From Comamonadaceae bacterium PBBC2 (GTDB lineage: Bacteria > Pseudomonadota > Gammaproteobacteria > Burkholderiales > Burkholderiaceae_C), in NCBI GenBank assembly GCA_002255935.1, contig NKIO01000023.1, forward strand, positions 1 through 33,072: a stretch of DNA of 33,072 bases. Direction: 5' to 3'. Shown here piece after piece: positions 18,087 through 26,342 of the stretch (the first letter of the stretch is position 1; each line of letters begins with the position of its first letter). The notes below the pieces were generated by a model. The model was not told the origin of the DNA. It ran no database searches and worked only from the letters and a program-made list of their open reading frames with translations. The position numbers and the translations under genes were made by a program.

Positions 18087-18826
18087 GCGAAGCCCCAAAA
18101 CAAATTGCACTGGTCACCGGTGCCTCACGTGGCATCGGTGCGTCGATTGCCTTGCATTTGGCGCAACAAGGTTTTGTGGTCATGGGTACCGCCACCAGCG
18201 ACGATGGTGCTGCCAAGATCAGTCAGGCCCTGTCGGCCTTCCCCGGCAGTCGCGGTGCGAACTTGAACGTCAATGACGCGGCCGCAGGCGAAGCCCTGAT
18301 CGACGCCATCGTCAAAGAGCATGGCGGCCTGCATGTGCTGGTCAACAACGCGGGCATCACCCGCGACACCTTGGCCATGCGCATGAAAGACGATGATTGG
18401 GATGCGGTGCTCGACACCAACCTCAAGGCAGTCTTTCGCATGAGCCGTGCCGTGATCCGCCCCATGATGAAGCAGCGCTATGGCCGCATCATCAGCATCA
18501 CCAGCGTGGTGGGCGCCTCCGGCAACCCCGGTCAGGCCAACTACGCCGCTGCCAAGGCGGGTGTGGCAGGCATGACCCGTGCACTGGCCCGCGAGTTGGG
18601 CAGTCGCAACATCACCGTGAACTGCGTGGCCCCTGGTTTCATTGAAACCGACATGACCGCCAGCCTGCCCGAAGAACAACAAAAAGCCTTGCTGGGCCAG
18701 ATTCCTCTGGGCCATTTGGGCAAGCCTGAAGACATCGCCCACGCGGTCGCGTACCTGGCCGGAACGCACGCGGGCTATGTCACAGGACAAGAATTGCATG
18801 TCAATGGTGGCATGTTCATGGCCTGA
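18083..18826 (+). CDS. fabG: 3-oxoacyl-ACP reductase
   Basis: FabG reduces beta-ketoacyl-ACP with NADPH. The 247-residue short-chain dehydrogenase has VTGASRGIGA at 11-20 for the cofactor, NNAG at 88-91, Asn113, and the catalytic residues Ser141, Tyr154 and Lys158 in YAAAKAG. It ends GQELHVNGGMFMA, as most FabG do. No missing residue is seen. Confidence 0.97.
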   Translation: MSEAPKQIALVTGASRGIGASIALHLAQQGFVVMGTATSDDGAAKISQALSAFPGSRGANLNVNDAAAGEALIDAIVKEHGGLHVLVNNAGITRDTLAMRMKDDDWDAVLDTNLKAVFRMSRAVIRPMMKQRYGRIISITSVVGASGNPGQANYAAAKAGVAGMTRALARELGSRNITVNCVAPGFIETDMTASLPEEQQKALLGQIPLGHLGKPEDIAHAVAYLAGTHAGYVTGQELHVNGGMFMA

Positions 18827-18829
18827 TTT

Positions 18830-18848
18830 TCTGGAAATGCCTTCCAGA
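18830..18848 (+). other. Hairpin between fabG and acpP
   Basis: TCTGGAA, loop ATGCC, TTCCAGA: a 7-bp stem. It is followed by TAAAAT at 18853-18858, a possible -10, with no good -35, then a T-rich patch at 18860-18867. It may be an attenuator or processing site that sets the high level of acpP mRNA, or part of an acpP promoter. Confidence 0.4.
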
Positions 18849-18889
18849 CAGGTAAAATCTTCATTTTTCACAACCCTCAGAGGGACCCC

Positions 18890-19084
18890 ATGAGCGATAT
18901 CGAAGCACGTGTCAAGAAAATCATTGCTGAACAACTCGGCGTTGAAGAGTCACAAGTCACCAACGAAAAAGCCTTTGTGGCCGATCTGGGTGCCGACTCC
19001 TTCATCGAAATCCCTGACGAAGACGCAGAAAAAATCACCACGGTGCAAGCTGCGATCGACTACGCCCAAAGCAAGAAGGCCTGA
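18890..19084 (+). CDS. acpP: Acyl carrier protein with a 14-residue internal gap
   Basis: ACP carries growing acyl chains on a 4'-phosphopantetheine arm. The reading frame is intact from ATG (GAGGG site upstream) to TGA but is only 64 residues, against about 78-79 in the family. The N-terminus through LGADS (Ser37, the arm attachment site) and the C-terminus from [21 protein letters not shown] are canonical. What is missing is the segment that in E. coli reads LDTVELVMALEEEF plus the following residue, that is nearly all of helix II. The junction fits one in-frame 42-bp deletion between 19002 and 19003, joining TT of a Leu codon to the last base of the residue before IEIP. Helix II is the surface read by AcpS, FabD, FabH and FabF, so this product should not work well. 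Strain variant, second-copy decay or assembly error are all possible. Confidence 0.9.
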   Translation: MSDIEARVKKIIAEQLGVEESQVTNEKAFVADLGADSFIEIPDEDAEKITTVQAAIDYAQSKKA

Positions 19085-19090
19085 TCGACG

Positions 19091-20335
19091 ATGACCCGGC
19101 GCCGCGTTGTTGTCACGGGTTTGGGATGCATCAGCCCCGTGGGCAACACGGTCGCCGATGCATGGTCCAGCCTGATTGCCGGTCAGTCCGGCATTGCCCC
19201 GATCACACGTTTTGATGCTTCAGCCATAGCTTGTAAGTTTGCGGGTGAAGTCAAGAACTTTGATCTTGAGACCTACATCTCGAGCAAAGAAGCTCGGACG
19301 ATGGACCGTTTTATCCATTTCGGCATTGCTGCAGCAACTCAGGCGATCCAAGACGCCGGGCTGCTGACAGGCGAAGCCCTGACGGAAGACGAGGCCTGCC
19401 GCATTGGTGTGGTGATTGGTTCGGGCATTGGCGGCTTGCCGCTGATCGAAGACACCCACACCGAATACACGGCGCGCGGTGCGCGTCGCATTTCCCCATT
19501 TTTCGTGCCAGCCTCGATCATCAACATGATCTCGGGGCATGTCTCGATGCGCAGTGGTTTCAAAGGCCCCAATTTGGCCGTTGTGACCGCCTGCACCACA
19601 GGCTTGCACAGCATTGGCGAAGCCGGTCGTTTGATCGAATACGGCGATGCGGATGTGATGATTGCAGGTGGCTCCGAAGCTTGCGTTTCGCCCCTGGGTG
19701 TCGGTGGTTTTGCCGCCATGCGCGCCTTGTCGACACGCAATGACGACCCGACTGCAGCATCCCGTCCCTGGGACAAAGACCGCGATGGTTTTGTCTTGGG
19801 CGAAGGCGCGGGCGTGATGGTGCTCGAAGAGTACGAACACGCCAAAGCACGCGGTGCCAAAATTTATGCCGAACTGGGTGGTTATGGCATGAGCGCTGAT
19901 GCCGGTCACATGACCGCACCGAGCATGGACGGCCCACGCCGTGCCATGATCAATGCGATGCGCAATGCCGGCGTCAATGCCGACCAGATCGACTACCTCA
20001 ACGCTCACGGCACCTCCACGCCGCTGGGTGACATCAACGAAACCAATGCCATCAAGGCGGCTTTGGGCGATCATGCGTACAAAACCGTGGTCAGCTCAAC
20101 CAAGTCCATGACCGGTCACCTTTTGGGTGGTGCGGGCGGCATTGAGAGCGTGTTCACCGTGTTGGCTTTGCACCATCAAAAAGTGCCACCGACCATCAAC
20201 TTGCTCAACCCTGATCCCGAGTGCGATCTGGACTACTGCGCCAACACGGCGCGCGACATGAAAATCGACGTGGCCCTGAAAAACAACTTCGGCTTCGGCG
20301 GTACCAACGGCTCTCTGGTGTTCAAACGCATCTGA
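19091..20335 (+). CDS. fabF: 3-oxoacyl-ACP synthase II
   Basis: FabF elongates acyl-ACP and, in many bacteria, adjusts the unsaturated/saturated ratio with temperature. The 414-residue product has [13 protein letters not shown] at 7-19, catalytic Cys168 in [11 protein letters not shown], His306 in [11 protein letters not shown], Lys338 and His343 in [15 protein letters not shown], and the closing [14 protein letters not shown]. It begins 6 bp after acpP, so the two are co-transcribed. A strong terminator starts 30 bp after its stop. Confidence 0.97.
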   Translation: MTRRRVVVTGLGCISPVGNTVADAWSSLIAGQSGIAPITRFDASAIACKFAGEVKNFDLETYISSKEARTMDRFIHFGIAAATQAIQDAGLLTGEALTEDEACRIGVVIGSGIGGLPLIEDTHTEYTARGARRISPFFVPASIINMISGHVSMRSGFKGPNLAVVTACTTGLHSIGEAGRLIEYGDADVMIAGGSEACVSPLGVGGFAAMRALSTRNDDPTAASRPWDKDRDGFVLGEGAGVMVLEEYEHAKARGAKIYAELGGYGMSADAGHMTAPSMDGPRRAMINAMRNAGVNADQIDYLNAHGTSTPLGDINETNAIKAALGDHAYKTVVSSTKSMTGHLLGGAGGIESVFTVLALHHQKVPPTINLLNPDPECDLDYCANTARDMKIDVALKNNFGFGGTNGSLVFKRI

Positions 20336-20359
20336 CGAGTCCACGGCAAGGTTCACGCC

Positions 20360-20851
20360 ATGCACAACGCCCCACCTGTGGTCTACCCGGTGGGGCGTTT
20401 TGTTTGGGGGCCACGCTTGACTTGGCTTTTGGCGGCGCTGTCCGCATTCGCTTTGTGGGCTTGGCGAGAACTCAGCGAGAATGCAGGCCTTTTGCAGTGC
20501 CTGGCGCTGATGTGTTGGGGCGCATCGGTCTTTGCTGCCATGATCTTGGCCAAACGTGAATTCCTCCGAGAAGGGCAATTGCTCTGGGATGGAGAGGGTT
20601 GGCATTGGCAAGATATTCAGCAGCATGAGCACCCTGTTCATGTGCACGTATTGTTGGACACGGGGCAAAGCCTTTTGGTGGTTTGCCAAGGTTTCCATGG
20701 CCCTGTTGGAGGCCCTCTTCGCCGACGGTTTGCCTTGCTCCATCGGTCCACCATGCCCTTGTCTTGGCATGGTTTTCGATGCGCTGTATATTCGCGCCCC
20801 ATGGGCGATGTAAGACCTGAACGCAGGCACGCTTCGCCTCTGGAAATATGA
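20360..20851 (+). CDS. Small membrane protein, possibly YgfX/CptA-like
   Basis: The product is 163 residues. Two hydrophobic helices at about 19-36 (LTWLLAALSAFALWAW) and 43-63 (GLLQCLALMCWGASVFAAMIL) are followed by REGQLLWDGEGWHWQ and a mixed beta-type tail with LPLSWHGFRCAVYSRP-like sequence near 145. This two-helix plus Trp-rich tail layout recalls the YgfX/CptA family, which is a suggestion only. In Comamonadaceae I expect a protein of this sort between fabF and rpoE, but rpoE is absent here. The last 21 residues look unlike the rest, and the stop overlaps a possible early start of the protease gene. The fabF terminator lies in its first codons. Confidence 0.55.
   Translation: MHNAPPVVYPVGRFVWGPRLTWLLAALSAFALWAWRELSENAGLLQCLALMCWGASVFAAMILAKREFLREGQLLWDGEGWHWQDIQQHEHPVHVHVLLDTGQSLLVVCQGFHGPVGGPLRRRFALLHRSTMPLSWHGFRCAVYSRPMGDVRPERRHASPLEI
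20366..20405 (+). terminator. fabF terminator overlapping the start of the next ORF
   Basis: AACGCCCCACC (20366-20376) pairs perfectly with GGTGGGGCGTT (20389-20399) around a 12-nt loop, followed by TTGTTT. It closes the fab operon, but it also lies within codons 3-15 of the downstream membrane-protein ORF. Confidence 0.8.
20764..20792 (+). promoter_or_regulatory. Sigma-70-type promoter for the DegQ/MucD gene
   Basis: TTGGCA (20764-20769) and TATATT (20787-20792) are separated by exactly 17 bp; each matches consensus at five of six positions. Transcription would start near 20799, inside the end of the upstream ORF and about 105 nt before the protease start at 20905. Confidence 0.65.
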
Positions 20852-20904
20852 GTCTTCGCACCGCGCGCAACACGGCGCTGGTTTTCAAATCTAGGGATGT
20901 AGCG

Positions 20905-22377
20905 ATGTTCAAAATGACAGTGAAGAAATATGCACTCGCCATGTCGGGCGCTGTGCTTTTGTGGGGGAGTGTTGGCGGTTTGGTGCCCCAAGCCGCCATG
21001 GCGCAAAACGCCGCACCTGTGGTGCGCGGCTTGCCTGATTTCACCGAGTTGGTGGAGCAGGTGGGGCCGTCGGTGGTGAACATACGGACCTTGGAAAAGG
21101 TGCGCACCAGCTCGGCAGGCGCAGGCGGTCCAGACGAAGAAATGCAGGAGTTGTTCCGGCGCTTTTTTGGCACCCCCATGCCCAATGTGCCGCGTCAGTC
21201 GCCCCGGCCCAATCGCCAACAAGCCCCTGAGGAAGCGCAACCTCGCGGTGTGGGCTCGGGTTTTATCTTGAGCTCGGATGGTTTCATCATGACCAATGCC
21301 CATGTGGTCGATGGCGCCGATGAAGTGATGGTGACGCTGACCGACAAGCGTGAATTCAAGGCCCGCATCGTTGGGGCCGACAAACGCACCGATGTTGCGG
21401 TGGTGAAAATCCAGGCCACGGGTTTGCCTGCCATCAAAGTGGGCGATGTCAGTCGCCTCAAAGTGGGCGAGTGGGTCATGGCCATCGGTTCACCCTTTGG
21501 CCTTGAAAATTCGGTGACGGCTGGCATCGTGAGCGCCAAACAACGTGACACAGGCGAATACCTGCCCTTCATCCAGACCGATGTGGCGATCAACCCCGGC
21601 AACTCAGGTGGTCCGTTGATCAATATGCGCGGTGAAGTGGTGGGCATCAACAGCCAGATCTATTCCCGCTCAGGTGGTTTCATGGGCATTTCTTTTGCGA
21701 TTCCCATGGATGAAGCCATTCGCGTGAGCGACCAGCTGCGTGCAACGGGCCGCGTGACCCGCAGCCGCATCGGTGTGCAGATCGCACCGGTGACCAAAGA
21801 GGTGGCCGAGTCGATTGGCTTGGGTAAAGCCCAAGGTGCCTTGGTGCGCGGCGTGGAAGAGGGTGCCCCTGCCGACAAGGCTGGCATTGAGGCGGGCGAC
21901 ATCATCACCAAGTTCGATGGCAAAACGATTGAAAAAATGTCGGACTTGCCGCGCTGGGTGGGCAACACCAAGCCGGGCACACGCGCGCCAATCACGGTGT
22001 TTCGCCGCGGTGCCAGCAAGGAGCTGAGCATCACGGTGGCTGAGATCGAAGCAGAAAAAGCCGAAACCCCAGCCAGCGAGAAAAAAGCGGCACCGACCAA
22101 AGCATCCAGTTTGGGTTTGGTGGTCAGTGACCTGAGCGCTGGCCAGAAAAAAGAGGCGCGTGTGCGCGGGGGCGTGGTGGTTGACAGTGCCAGTGATGCC
22201 GCCGCGCGTGCAGGCATTCAAGAGGGGGACCTCATTTTGGCCGTGGCCAATATGGAAGTGGCCAATGTCAAGGAGTTCGAATCGGTGGTGGCCAAGCTCG
22301 ATAAAAGCCGCCCGGTGAGTTTGTTGATCCGCCGTGGCGATGCCGCTCAGTACGTCTTGATCCGTCCTGCCAAATGA
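20905..22377 (+). CDS. DegQ/MucD family periplasmic serine protease
   Basis: HtrA-type proteases degrade or refold damaged envelope proteins. From ATG 20905 the product is 490 residues: a signal peptide (positively charged MFKMTVKK, hydrophobic core, cut after AMA at about 33), a trypsin-like domain with His133 in TNAHVVDG, Asp163 in KRTDVAVVKI and Ser234 in NPGNSGGPL, then two PDZ domains at about 265-355 and 395-485. The frame also opens at ATG 20848, which overlaps the upstream stop, but that would put 19 residues before the signal peptide; 20905 has AGGGA 8 nt upstream. In Burkholderiales this gene usually follows rpoE-rseA-rseB; here they are absent. Confidence 0.93.
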   Translation: MFKMTVKKYALAMSGAVLLWGSVGGLVPQAAMAQNAAPVVRGLPDFTELVEQVGPSVVNIRTLEKVRTSSAGAGGPDEEMQELFRRFFGTPMPNVPRQSPRPNRQQAPEEAQPRGVGSGFILSSDGFIMTNAHVVDGADEVMVTLTDKREFKARIVGADKRTDVAVVKIQATGLPAIKVGDVSRLKVGEWVMAIGSPFGLENSVTAGIVSAKQRDTGEYLPFIQTDVAINPGNSGGPLINMRGEVVGINSQIYSRSGGFMGISFAIPMDEAIRVSDQLRATGRVTRSRIGVQIAPVTKEVAESIGLGKAQGALVRGVEEGAPADKAGIEAGDIITKFDGKTIEKMSDLPRWVGNTKPGTRAPITVFRRGASKELSITVAEIEAEKAETPASEKKAAPTKASSLGLVVSDLSAGQKKEARVRGGVVVDSASDAAARAGIQEGDLILAVANMEVANVKEFESVVAKLDKSRPVSLLIRRGDAAQYVLIRPAK

Positions 22378-22383
22378 GTGGGC

Positions 22384-22412
22384 GCGGGGCTTGTCAAGAG
22401 CCCCGCTGCTTT
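22384..22412 (+). terminator. Terminator after the protease gene
   Basis: GCGGGGCT (22384-22391), loop of 7 nt, AGCCCCGC (22399-22406): a perfect 8-bp stem starting 7 nt after the stop. The tail TGCTTTGCT is only moderately T-rich. Confidence 0.65.
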
Positions 22413-22727
22413 GCTGGGTTATTTCGACGGCATTCAGGGGATGAGAAATATTTTTTCAAGCCAAGTTATCCAGATTGATATGTGGGTATTTACTAACTTT
22501 CATGAGTTCTCATAACGAATTTGGATAAAATCAGGCGTCTTGACCATGAATTCATGGCATATCAGACAGGTACGAATTCACGATGCGAGATTCACCGGAT
22601 GAATCCACCGATGATTCACAGACCTTCCACAAGTTGTTCCACGAAGTATTCGGTGGCTTGTTGATAACTTGTGGATAATTTTCATGTTGCACAGCAGCAA
22701 CGACCGGTCTGAAGCGATTTGGGGGCT
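22413..22727. other. AT-rich spacer with DnaA-box-like sites
   Basis: No credible gene lies here; the short minus-strand ORFs look random. Base composition is clearly richer in A and T than the flanking genes. One exact DnaA box, TGTGGATAA (22670-22678), and two single-mismatch copies, TTATCCAGA (22466-22474) and TTTGGATAA (22520-22528), are present. There is also a 14-bp palindrome CCATGAATTCATGG (22544-22557), a GATTCA/TGAATC inverted repeat (22589-22605), and a TTCCAC direct repeat. The dnaA, dnaN, gyrB and rpmH genes that normally flank oriC are not here. Confidence 0.5.
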
Positions 22728-22754
22728 TTGCGAACCAGGCAATTTGCCTACAAT
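22728..22754 (+). promoter_or_regulatory. Candidate promoter of the pre-lepA RNA
   Basis: TACAAT at 22749-22754 is one mismatch from the consensus -10. The -35 is weak: TTGCGA at 22728-22733 gives a 15-bp spacer, CTTTGC at 22726 gives 17. The predicted start, near 22761, coincides with the first base of the hairpin described in the next feature. Confidence 0.45.
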
Positions 22755-22760
22755 GAAGTC

Positions 22761-22830
22761 CCAACCATCGCAGTTGCCATAGATTGTTGGTTCAGGGCGC
22801 GTCATTCAAAAGACGCGCCCTTTTTTCTTT
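22761..22830 (+). ncRNA. Candidate small RNA or lepA attenuator
   Basis: About 70 nt made of two hairpins. The first pairs CCAACCATC (22761-22769) with GATTGTTGG (22782-22790), 8 of 9 positions, around a 12-nt loop. The second is a perfect 9-bp terminator stem with a U tail. A -10 box sits exactly 7 nt upstream of the first base. It encodes no convincing peptide. Because only about 36 bp remain between the terminator and the lepA ATG, with no visible promoter, this element may be an attenuator controlling the lepA-acpS genes; alternatively it is a separate sRNA. I do not recognise it as a known family. Confidence 0.5.
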
Positions 22831-22832
22831 TT
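22795..22832 (+). terminator. Strong intrinsic terminator just before lepA
   Basis: GGGCGCGTC (22795-22803), 8-nt loop, GACGCGCCC (22812-22820), then TTTTTTCTTTTT. It works only for plus-strand transcription. No gene ends just upstream of it, which implies a short transcript made within the spacer. Confidence 0.92.
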
Positions 22833-22870
22833 CGGATCATTGATCCACACCTACTTGCAGACCTTCGTTG

Positions 22871-24679
22871 ATGAATTACATCAGAAATTTTTCGATCATT
22901 GCGCACATTGACCACGGCAAATCCACGCTGGCCGATCGCTTGATTCAGCGTTGCGGAGGTCTGGAAGCGCGTGACATGGAAGCCCAGGTGCTTGACTCGA
23001 TGGACATCGAGAAAGAACGCGGCATCACCATTAAGGCCCAAACCGCTGCGCTGCAATACAAAGCCAAAGATGGCCAGGTCTACAACCTCAATCTGATCGA
23101 CACGCCTGGACACGTGGACTTCTCTTATGAAGTGTCGCGATCGCTGTCGGCCTGCGAAGGTGCTTTGTTGGTGGTCGATGCCAGCCAAGGCGTGGAAGCC
23201 CAGACCGTGGCCAACTGCTACACCGCACTCGATTTGGGTGTGGAAGTGGTGCCGGTGCTCAACAAGATGGACTTGCCCAACGCCGATCCTGACAACGCGC
23301 GAGCGGAAGTGGAAGATGTGATCGGCATCGATGCGACGGACGCGATTCCTTGCTCGGCCAAGACCGGCATGGGCATTGACGAAATCTTAGAAGCCATCGT
23401 GGCCAAGGTGCCTGCGCCCACAGGCAACCCTGAGGCGCCTTTGCGGGCCATGATCATCGACAGCTGGTTTGACAGCTATGTCGGTGTGGTCATGTTGGTG
23501 CGCGTGGTGGACGGCCAGCTGCTCAAAAACGAACGCATCCGCATGATGGCCAGCAATGCCGTGTACGAAGCAGGCAGCCTGGGTGTGTTCACCCCCGCCA
23601 ACCAGCCCCGCGACGCGCTCAAGGCCGGTGAGGTGGGCTACATCATCGCGGGCATCAAGGAGTTGCAGGCCGCCAAGGTGGGCGACACGGTGACGCTGGA
23701 GAAAAAGCTGCCCAACAACATGGGCCCGGCCACCGAAGCCTTGCCTGGTTTCAAGGAAATCCAGCCTCAGGTGTTTGCCGGTTTGTACCCGACCGAAGCC
23801 AACCAGTACGACGCCTTGCGCGACGCCCTCGAAAAGCTCAAACTCAACGACGCCTCGCTGCACTACGAACCTGAAGTGTCGCAAGCGCTGGGCTTTGGTT
23901 TCCGTTGCGGCTTCCTCGGTTTGCTGCACATGGAAATCGTGCAAGAGCGTCTGGAGCGCGAGTTCGACCAGGACCTGATCACCACCGCGCCCAGCGTGGT
24001 CTATGAAGTGGTCAAGGGCGACGGCGAAGTCATCATGGTGGAAAACCCCTCCAAGATGCCCGATCAGGGCAAGCTGCAGGAAATCCGTGAACCCATCGTC
24101 ACCGTGCACCTGTACATGCCGCAAGACTATGTGGGCCCCGTCATGACGCTGGCCAACCTCAAGCGGGGCGTTCAGATGAACATGGCCTACCACGGCCGGC
24201 AAGTGATGTTGACCTACGAGATGCCATTGGGCGAGATCGTTCTCGACTTCTTTGACAAGCTCAAATCGGTCAGCCGGGGTTATGCCTCGATGGACTACGA
24301 GTTCAAGGAATACCGCGCGTCTGACGTGGTCAAAGTCGACATCATGCTCAACGGCGAAAAGGTCGATGCGCTGTCCATCATCGTGCACCGCACCCAGGCG
24401 CAGTACCGCGGCCGCGCCGTGGCGGCCAAGATGCGCGAGATCATTTCCCGCCAGATGTTTGACGTGGCCATCCAGGCGGCCATTGGTGCCAACATCATTG
24501 CCCGTGAAACCATCAAGGCCTTGCGTAAAAACGTGTTGGCCAAGTGCTACGGTGGCGACATCACCCGCAAACGCAAACTGCTCGAAAAACAAAAAGCAGG
24601 TAAAAAGCGGATGAAACAAATTGGCTCGGTCGAGGTGCCCCAAGAGGCGTTCTTGGCGATTTTGCAGGTGGAAGATTGA
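22871..24679 (+). CDS. lepA: Elongation factor 4 (LepA)
   Basis: LepA is a ribosome-bound GTPase that aids translation under stress and ribosome assembly. The 602-residue product has G1 AHIDHGKST at about 11-19, the switch segment [10 protein letters not shown]3 DTPGHVDF, G4 NKMD and G5 SAK, then EF-G-like domains and the LepA C-terminal part with [34 protein letters not shown] 22871 gives the standard N-terminus MNYIRNFSI; the TTG before it is not needed. A strong terminator ends 38 bp upstream. The stop overlaps the lepB start as TGATG. Confidence 0.97.
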   Translation: MNYIRNFSIIAHIDHGKSTLADRLIQRCGGLEARDMEAQVLDSMDIEKERGITIKAQTAALQYKAKDGQVYNLNLIDTPGHVDFSYEVSRSLSACEGALLVVDASQGVEAQTVANCYTALDLGVEVVPVLNKMDLPNADPDNARAEVEDVIGIDATDAIPCSAKTGMGIDEILEAIVAKVPAPTGNPEAPLRAMIIDSWFDSYVGVVMLVRVVDGQLLKNERIRMMASNAVYEAGSLGVFTPANQPRDALKAGEVGYIIAGIKELQAAKVGDTVTLEKKLPNNMGPATEALPGFKEIQPQVFAGLYPTEANQYDALRDALEKLKLNDASLHYEPEVSQALGFGFRCGFLGLLHMEIVQERLEREFDQDLITTAPSVVYEVVKGDGEVIMVENPSKMPDQGKLQEIREPIVTVHLYMPQDYVGPVMTLANLKRGVQMNMAYHGRQVMLTYEMPLGEIVLDFFDKLKSVSRGYASMDYEFKEYRASDVVKVDIMLNGEKVDALSIIVHRTQAQYRGRAVAAKMREIISRQMFDVAIQAAIGANIIARETIKALRKNVLAKCYGGDITRKRKLLEKQKAGKKRMKQIGSVEVPQEAFLAILQVED

Positions 24680-25644
24680 TGCAGTTTTTGACGTCTTTGG
24701 TGTTGGCCGCTTTTGTCGGCTACGCCGGCAGCTGGTACCTCGGTTTCATCGAGGGCAACTTCGCACTGCTCTTGTTCATGGCCACGGTCATCACCGGGGT
24801 CTACTGGTTGGCCGAGCGTTTTGTGTTCTTGCCGCGCCGCCAACAAGCGGCTGAGCAACTCGAAGCGCAAGCCGCCCAGCGCCGCCTTGATCTCAACAAG
24901 ATGGGCATCGAGAAAATCGACACCGACATCCAAGACGCGCGCGACAAGCTGTTGATGCAGCCTTGGTGGCTCGATTGGACGGCGGGCCTTTTCCCCGTCA
25001 TCGTGGTGGTATTCATCTTGCGCTCGTTTTTGTTCGAGCCCTTCAAGATCCCTTCGGGCTCGATGATCCCGACGCTGCAAATTGGCGATTTGATCTTGGT
25101 GAACAAGTTCCACTACGGCATTCGCTTGCCGGTGCTCAACACCAAGCTGACCGAAGGCACGCCTGTGCAGCGCGGTGATGTGATGGTGTTTCGCTACCCG
25201 CCCAAACCCAGTGTGGACTACATCAAGCGCGTGGTGGGTGTGCCGGGCGACGAGGTGGCTTATCTGAACAAGAAGCTCACCCTCAATGGCCAGCCCATCG
25301 AGACCCAAGCCTTGCCCGATTATTTCGACGAATCGACCATGCGCTACTTCAAGCACTTCAGCGAGAAGCTGGGTGGCAAGCCGCATCAAGCGATCATGGA
25401 CAACGACCGTCCTGCATTTGTGCCGGGTGTGGACCCATTCCCCTTCAGTGAAAACTGCCAGTACACCGTCGAAGGTGTGCGCTGCAAAGTGCCCGCTGGC
25501 CACTATTTCATGATGGGTGACAACCGCGACAACTCGGCCGACTCCCGCTACTGGGGTTTTGTGCCCGATGCCAACATCGTGGGCAAAGCCTTCTTCGTTT
25601 GGATGAACTTTGGCAACCTCAAGCGCATCGGCGCTTTTGATTGA
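24679..25644 (+). CDS. lepB: Signal peptidase I
   Basis: LepB cuts signal peptides from exported proteins at the outer face of the inner membrane. The 321-residue product has membrane segments at about 2-20, 28-46 and 104-117, a charged loop between, and the catalytic Ser128 in [11 protein letters not shown], with Lys183 in [12 protein letters not shown] as general base. The box E motif [16 protein letters not shown] lies near 278-293. The first ATG overlaps the lepA stop; its own stop overlaps the rnc start. Confidence 0.96.
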   Translation: MQFLTSLVLAAFVGYAGSWYLGFIEGNFALLLFMATVITGVYWLAERFVFLPRRQQAAEQLEAQAAQRRLDLNKMGIEKIDTDIQDARDKLLMQPWWLDWTAGLFPVIVVVFILRSFLFEPFKIPSGSMIPTLQIGDLILVNKFHYGIRLPVLNTKLTEGTPVQRGDVMVFRYPPKPSVDYIKRVVGVPGDEVAYLNKKLTLNGQPIETQALPDYFDESTMRYFKHFSEKLGGKPHQAIMDNDRPAFVPGVDPFPFSENCQYTVEGVRCKVPAGHYFMMGDNRDNSADSRYWGFVPDANIVGKAFFVWMNFGNLKRIGAFD

Positions 25645-26342
25645 TGGCTTTGCCCATGTCCGAACTCCTGTCCGCTTTGCAAATTCGCCTGGGCTACGCT
25701 TTTCGTCAGCCTGGCTTGTTGCAGCAGGCGGTCACCCACCGCAGTTTCAGCGCAGACCACAACGAGCGCCTGGAGTTTTTGGGCGACTCGGTCTTGAACC
25801 TGTCGGTGGCGCACATGTTGTATGTGCAACTGGCCCAACTGCCCGAGGGGGATTTGTCCCGTGTGCGTGCCAACTTGGTCAAGCAAGACACTTTGCACCA
25901 ACTGGCCAAGACGCTGGACCTGCCCTCTGTGATCCGTTTGGGCGAGGGCGAGATGCGCTCTGGCGGCCAAAACCGTCCTTCCATCTTGGCCGATGCCTTG
26001 GAAGCCATCATCGGGGCCGTGTACTTGGACGGTGGTTACAAAGACGCCCAAGCCTTGGTGGAGCGCTTGTTTGAAAAAGTGGACATCAAACCCGACATGC
26101 AAGCGGTGGGCAAAGACCCCAAAACCGAATTGCAAGAATGGCTGCAAGGCCGCAAACTGGCCTTGCCCAAATACACCGTCATCGGCACCTCGGGTGCCGC
26201 TCATCGGCAGGTGTTTGAAGTCTCGTGCGAAGTGACCGAATTGCGAAAAACAGAACAAGGCACGGGCGCATCGCGCCGCGCAGCCGAACAGGCCGCAGCC
26301 GCGGTCATGTTGAACACCCTCAAATCAGAAAGCGCCGCATGA
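25644..26342 (+). CDS. rnc: Ribonuclease III
   Basis: RNase III cleaves double-stranded RNA, including the rRNA precursor. The 232-residue product has the catalytic signature [15 protein letters not shown] with Glu41, Glu44 and Asp48, the second acidic set in [19 protein letters not shown], and a C-terminal double-stranded RNA-binding domain from about residue 155 ([20 protein letters not shown]). ATG 25644 overlaps the lepB stop; ATG 25656 is an alternative. In E. coli rnc is autoregulated by cleavage of its leader; no such leader exists directly before it here, where it is internal to an operon. Confidence 0.96.
   Translation: MALPMSELLSALQIRLGYAFRQPGLLQQAVTHRSFSADHNERLEFLGDSVLNLSVAHMLYVQLAQLPEGDLSRVRANLVKQDTLHQLAKTLDLPSVIRLGEGEMRSGGQNRPSILADALEAIIGAVYLDGGYKDAQALVERLFEKVDIKPDMQAVGKDPKTELQEWLQGRKLALPKYTVIGTSGAAHRQVFEVSCEVTELRKTEQGTGASRRAAEQAAAAVMLNTLKSESAA

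Noticed and set aside
22413..22690. Chromosomal origin oriC
   Set aside because: The DnaA boxes are few, and none of dnaA, dnaN, gyrB, rpmH or other usual oriC neighbours is present; kept only as a possible DnaA-binding locus.
22753..22782. Nine-codon leader peptide ATG...TAG (MKSQPSQLP) before lepA
   Set aside because: Its ATG overlaps the predicted -10 box, it has no ribosome site, and it lacks a run of regulatory codons.
22552..22805. Two short minus-strand ORFs of 70-75 residues in the pre-lepA spacer
   Set aside because: No ribosome site, no recognisable family, atypical composition, and they run through the terminator region.
23387..24643. 418-residue open frame on minus opposite lepA
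   Set aside because: Shadow of the highly conserved LepA frame, no recognisable protein.
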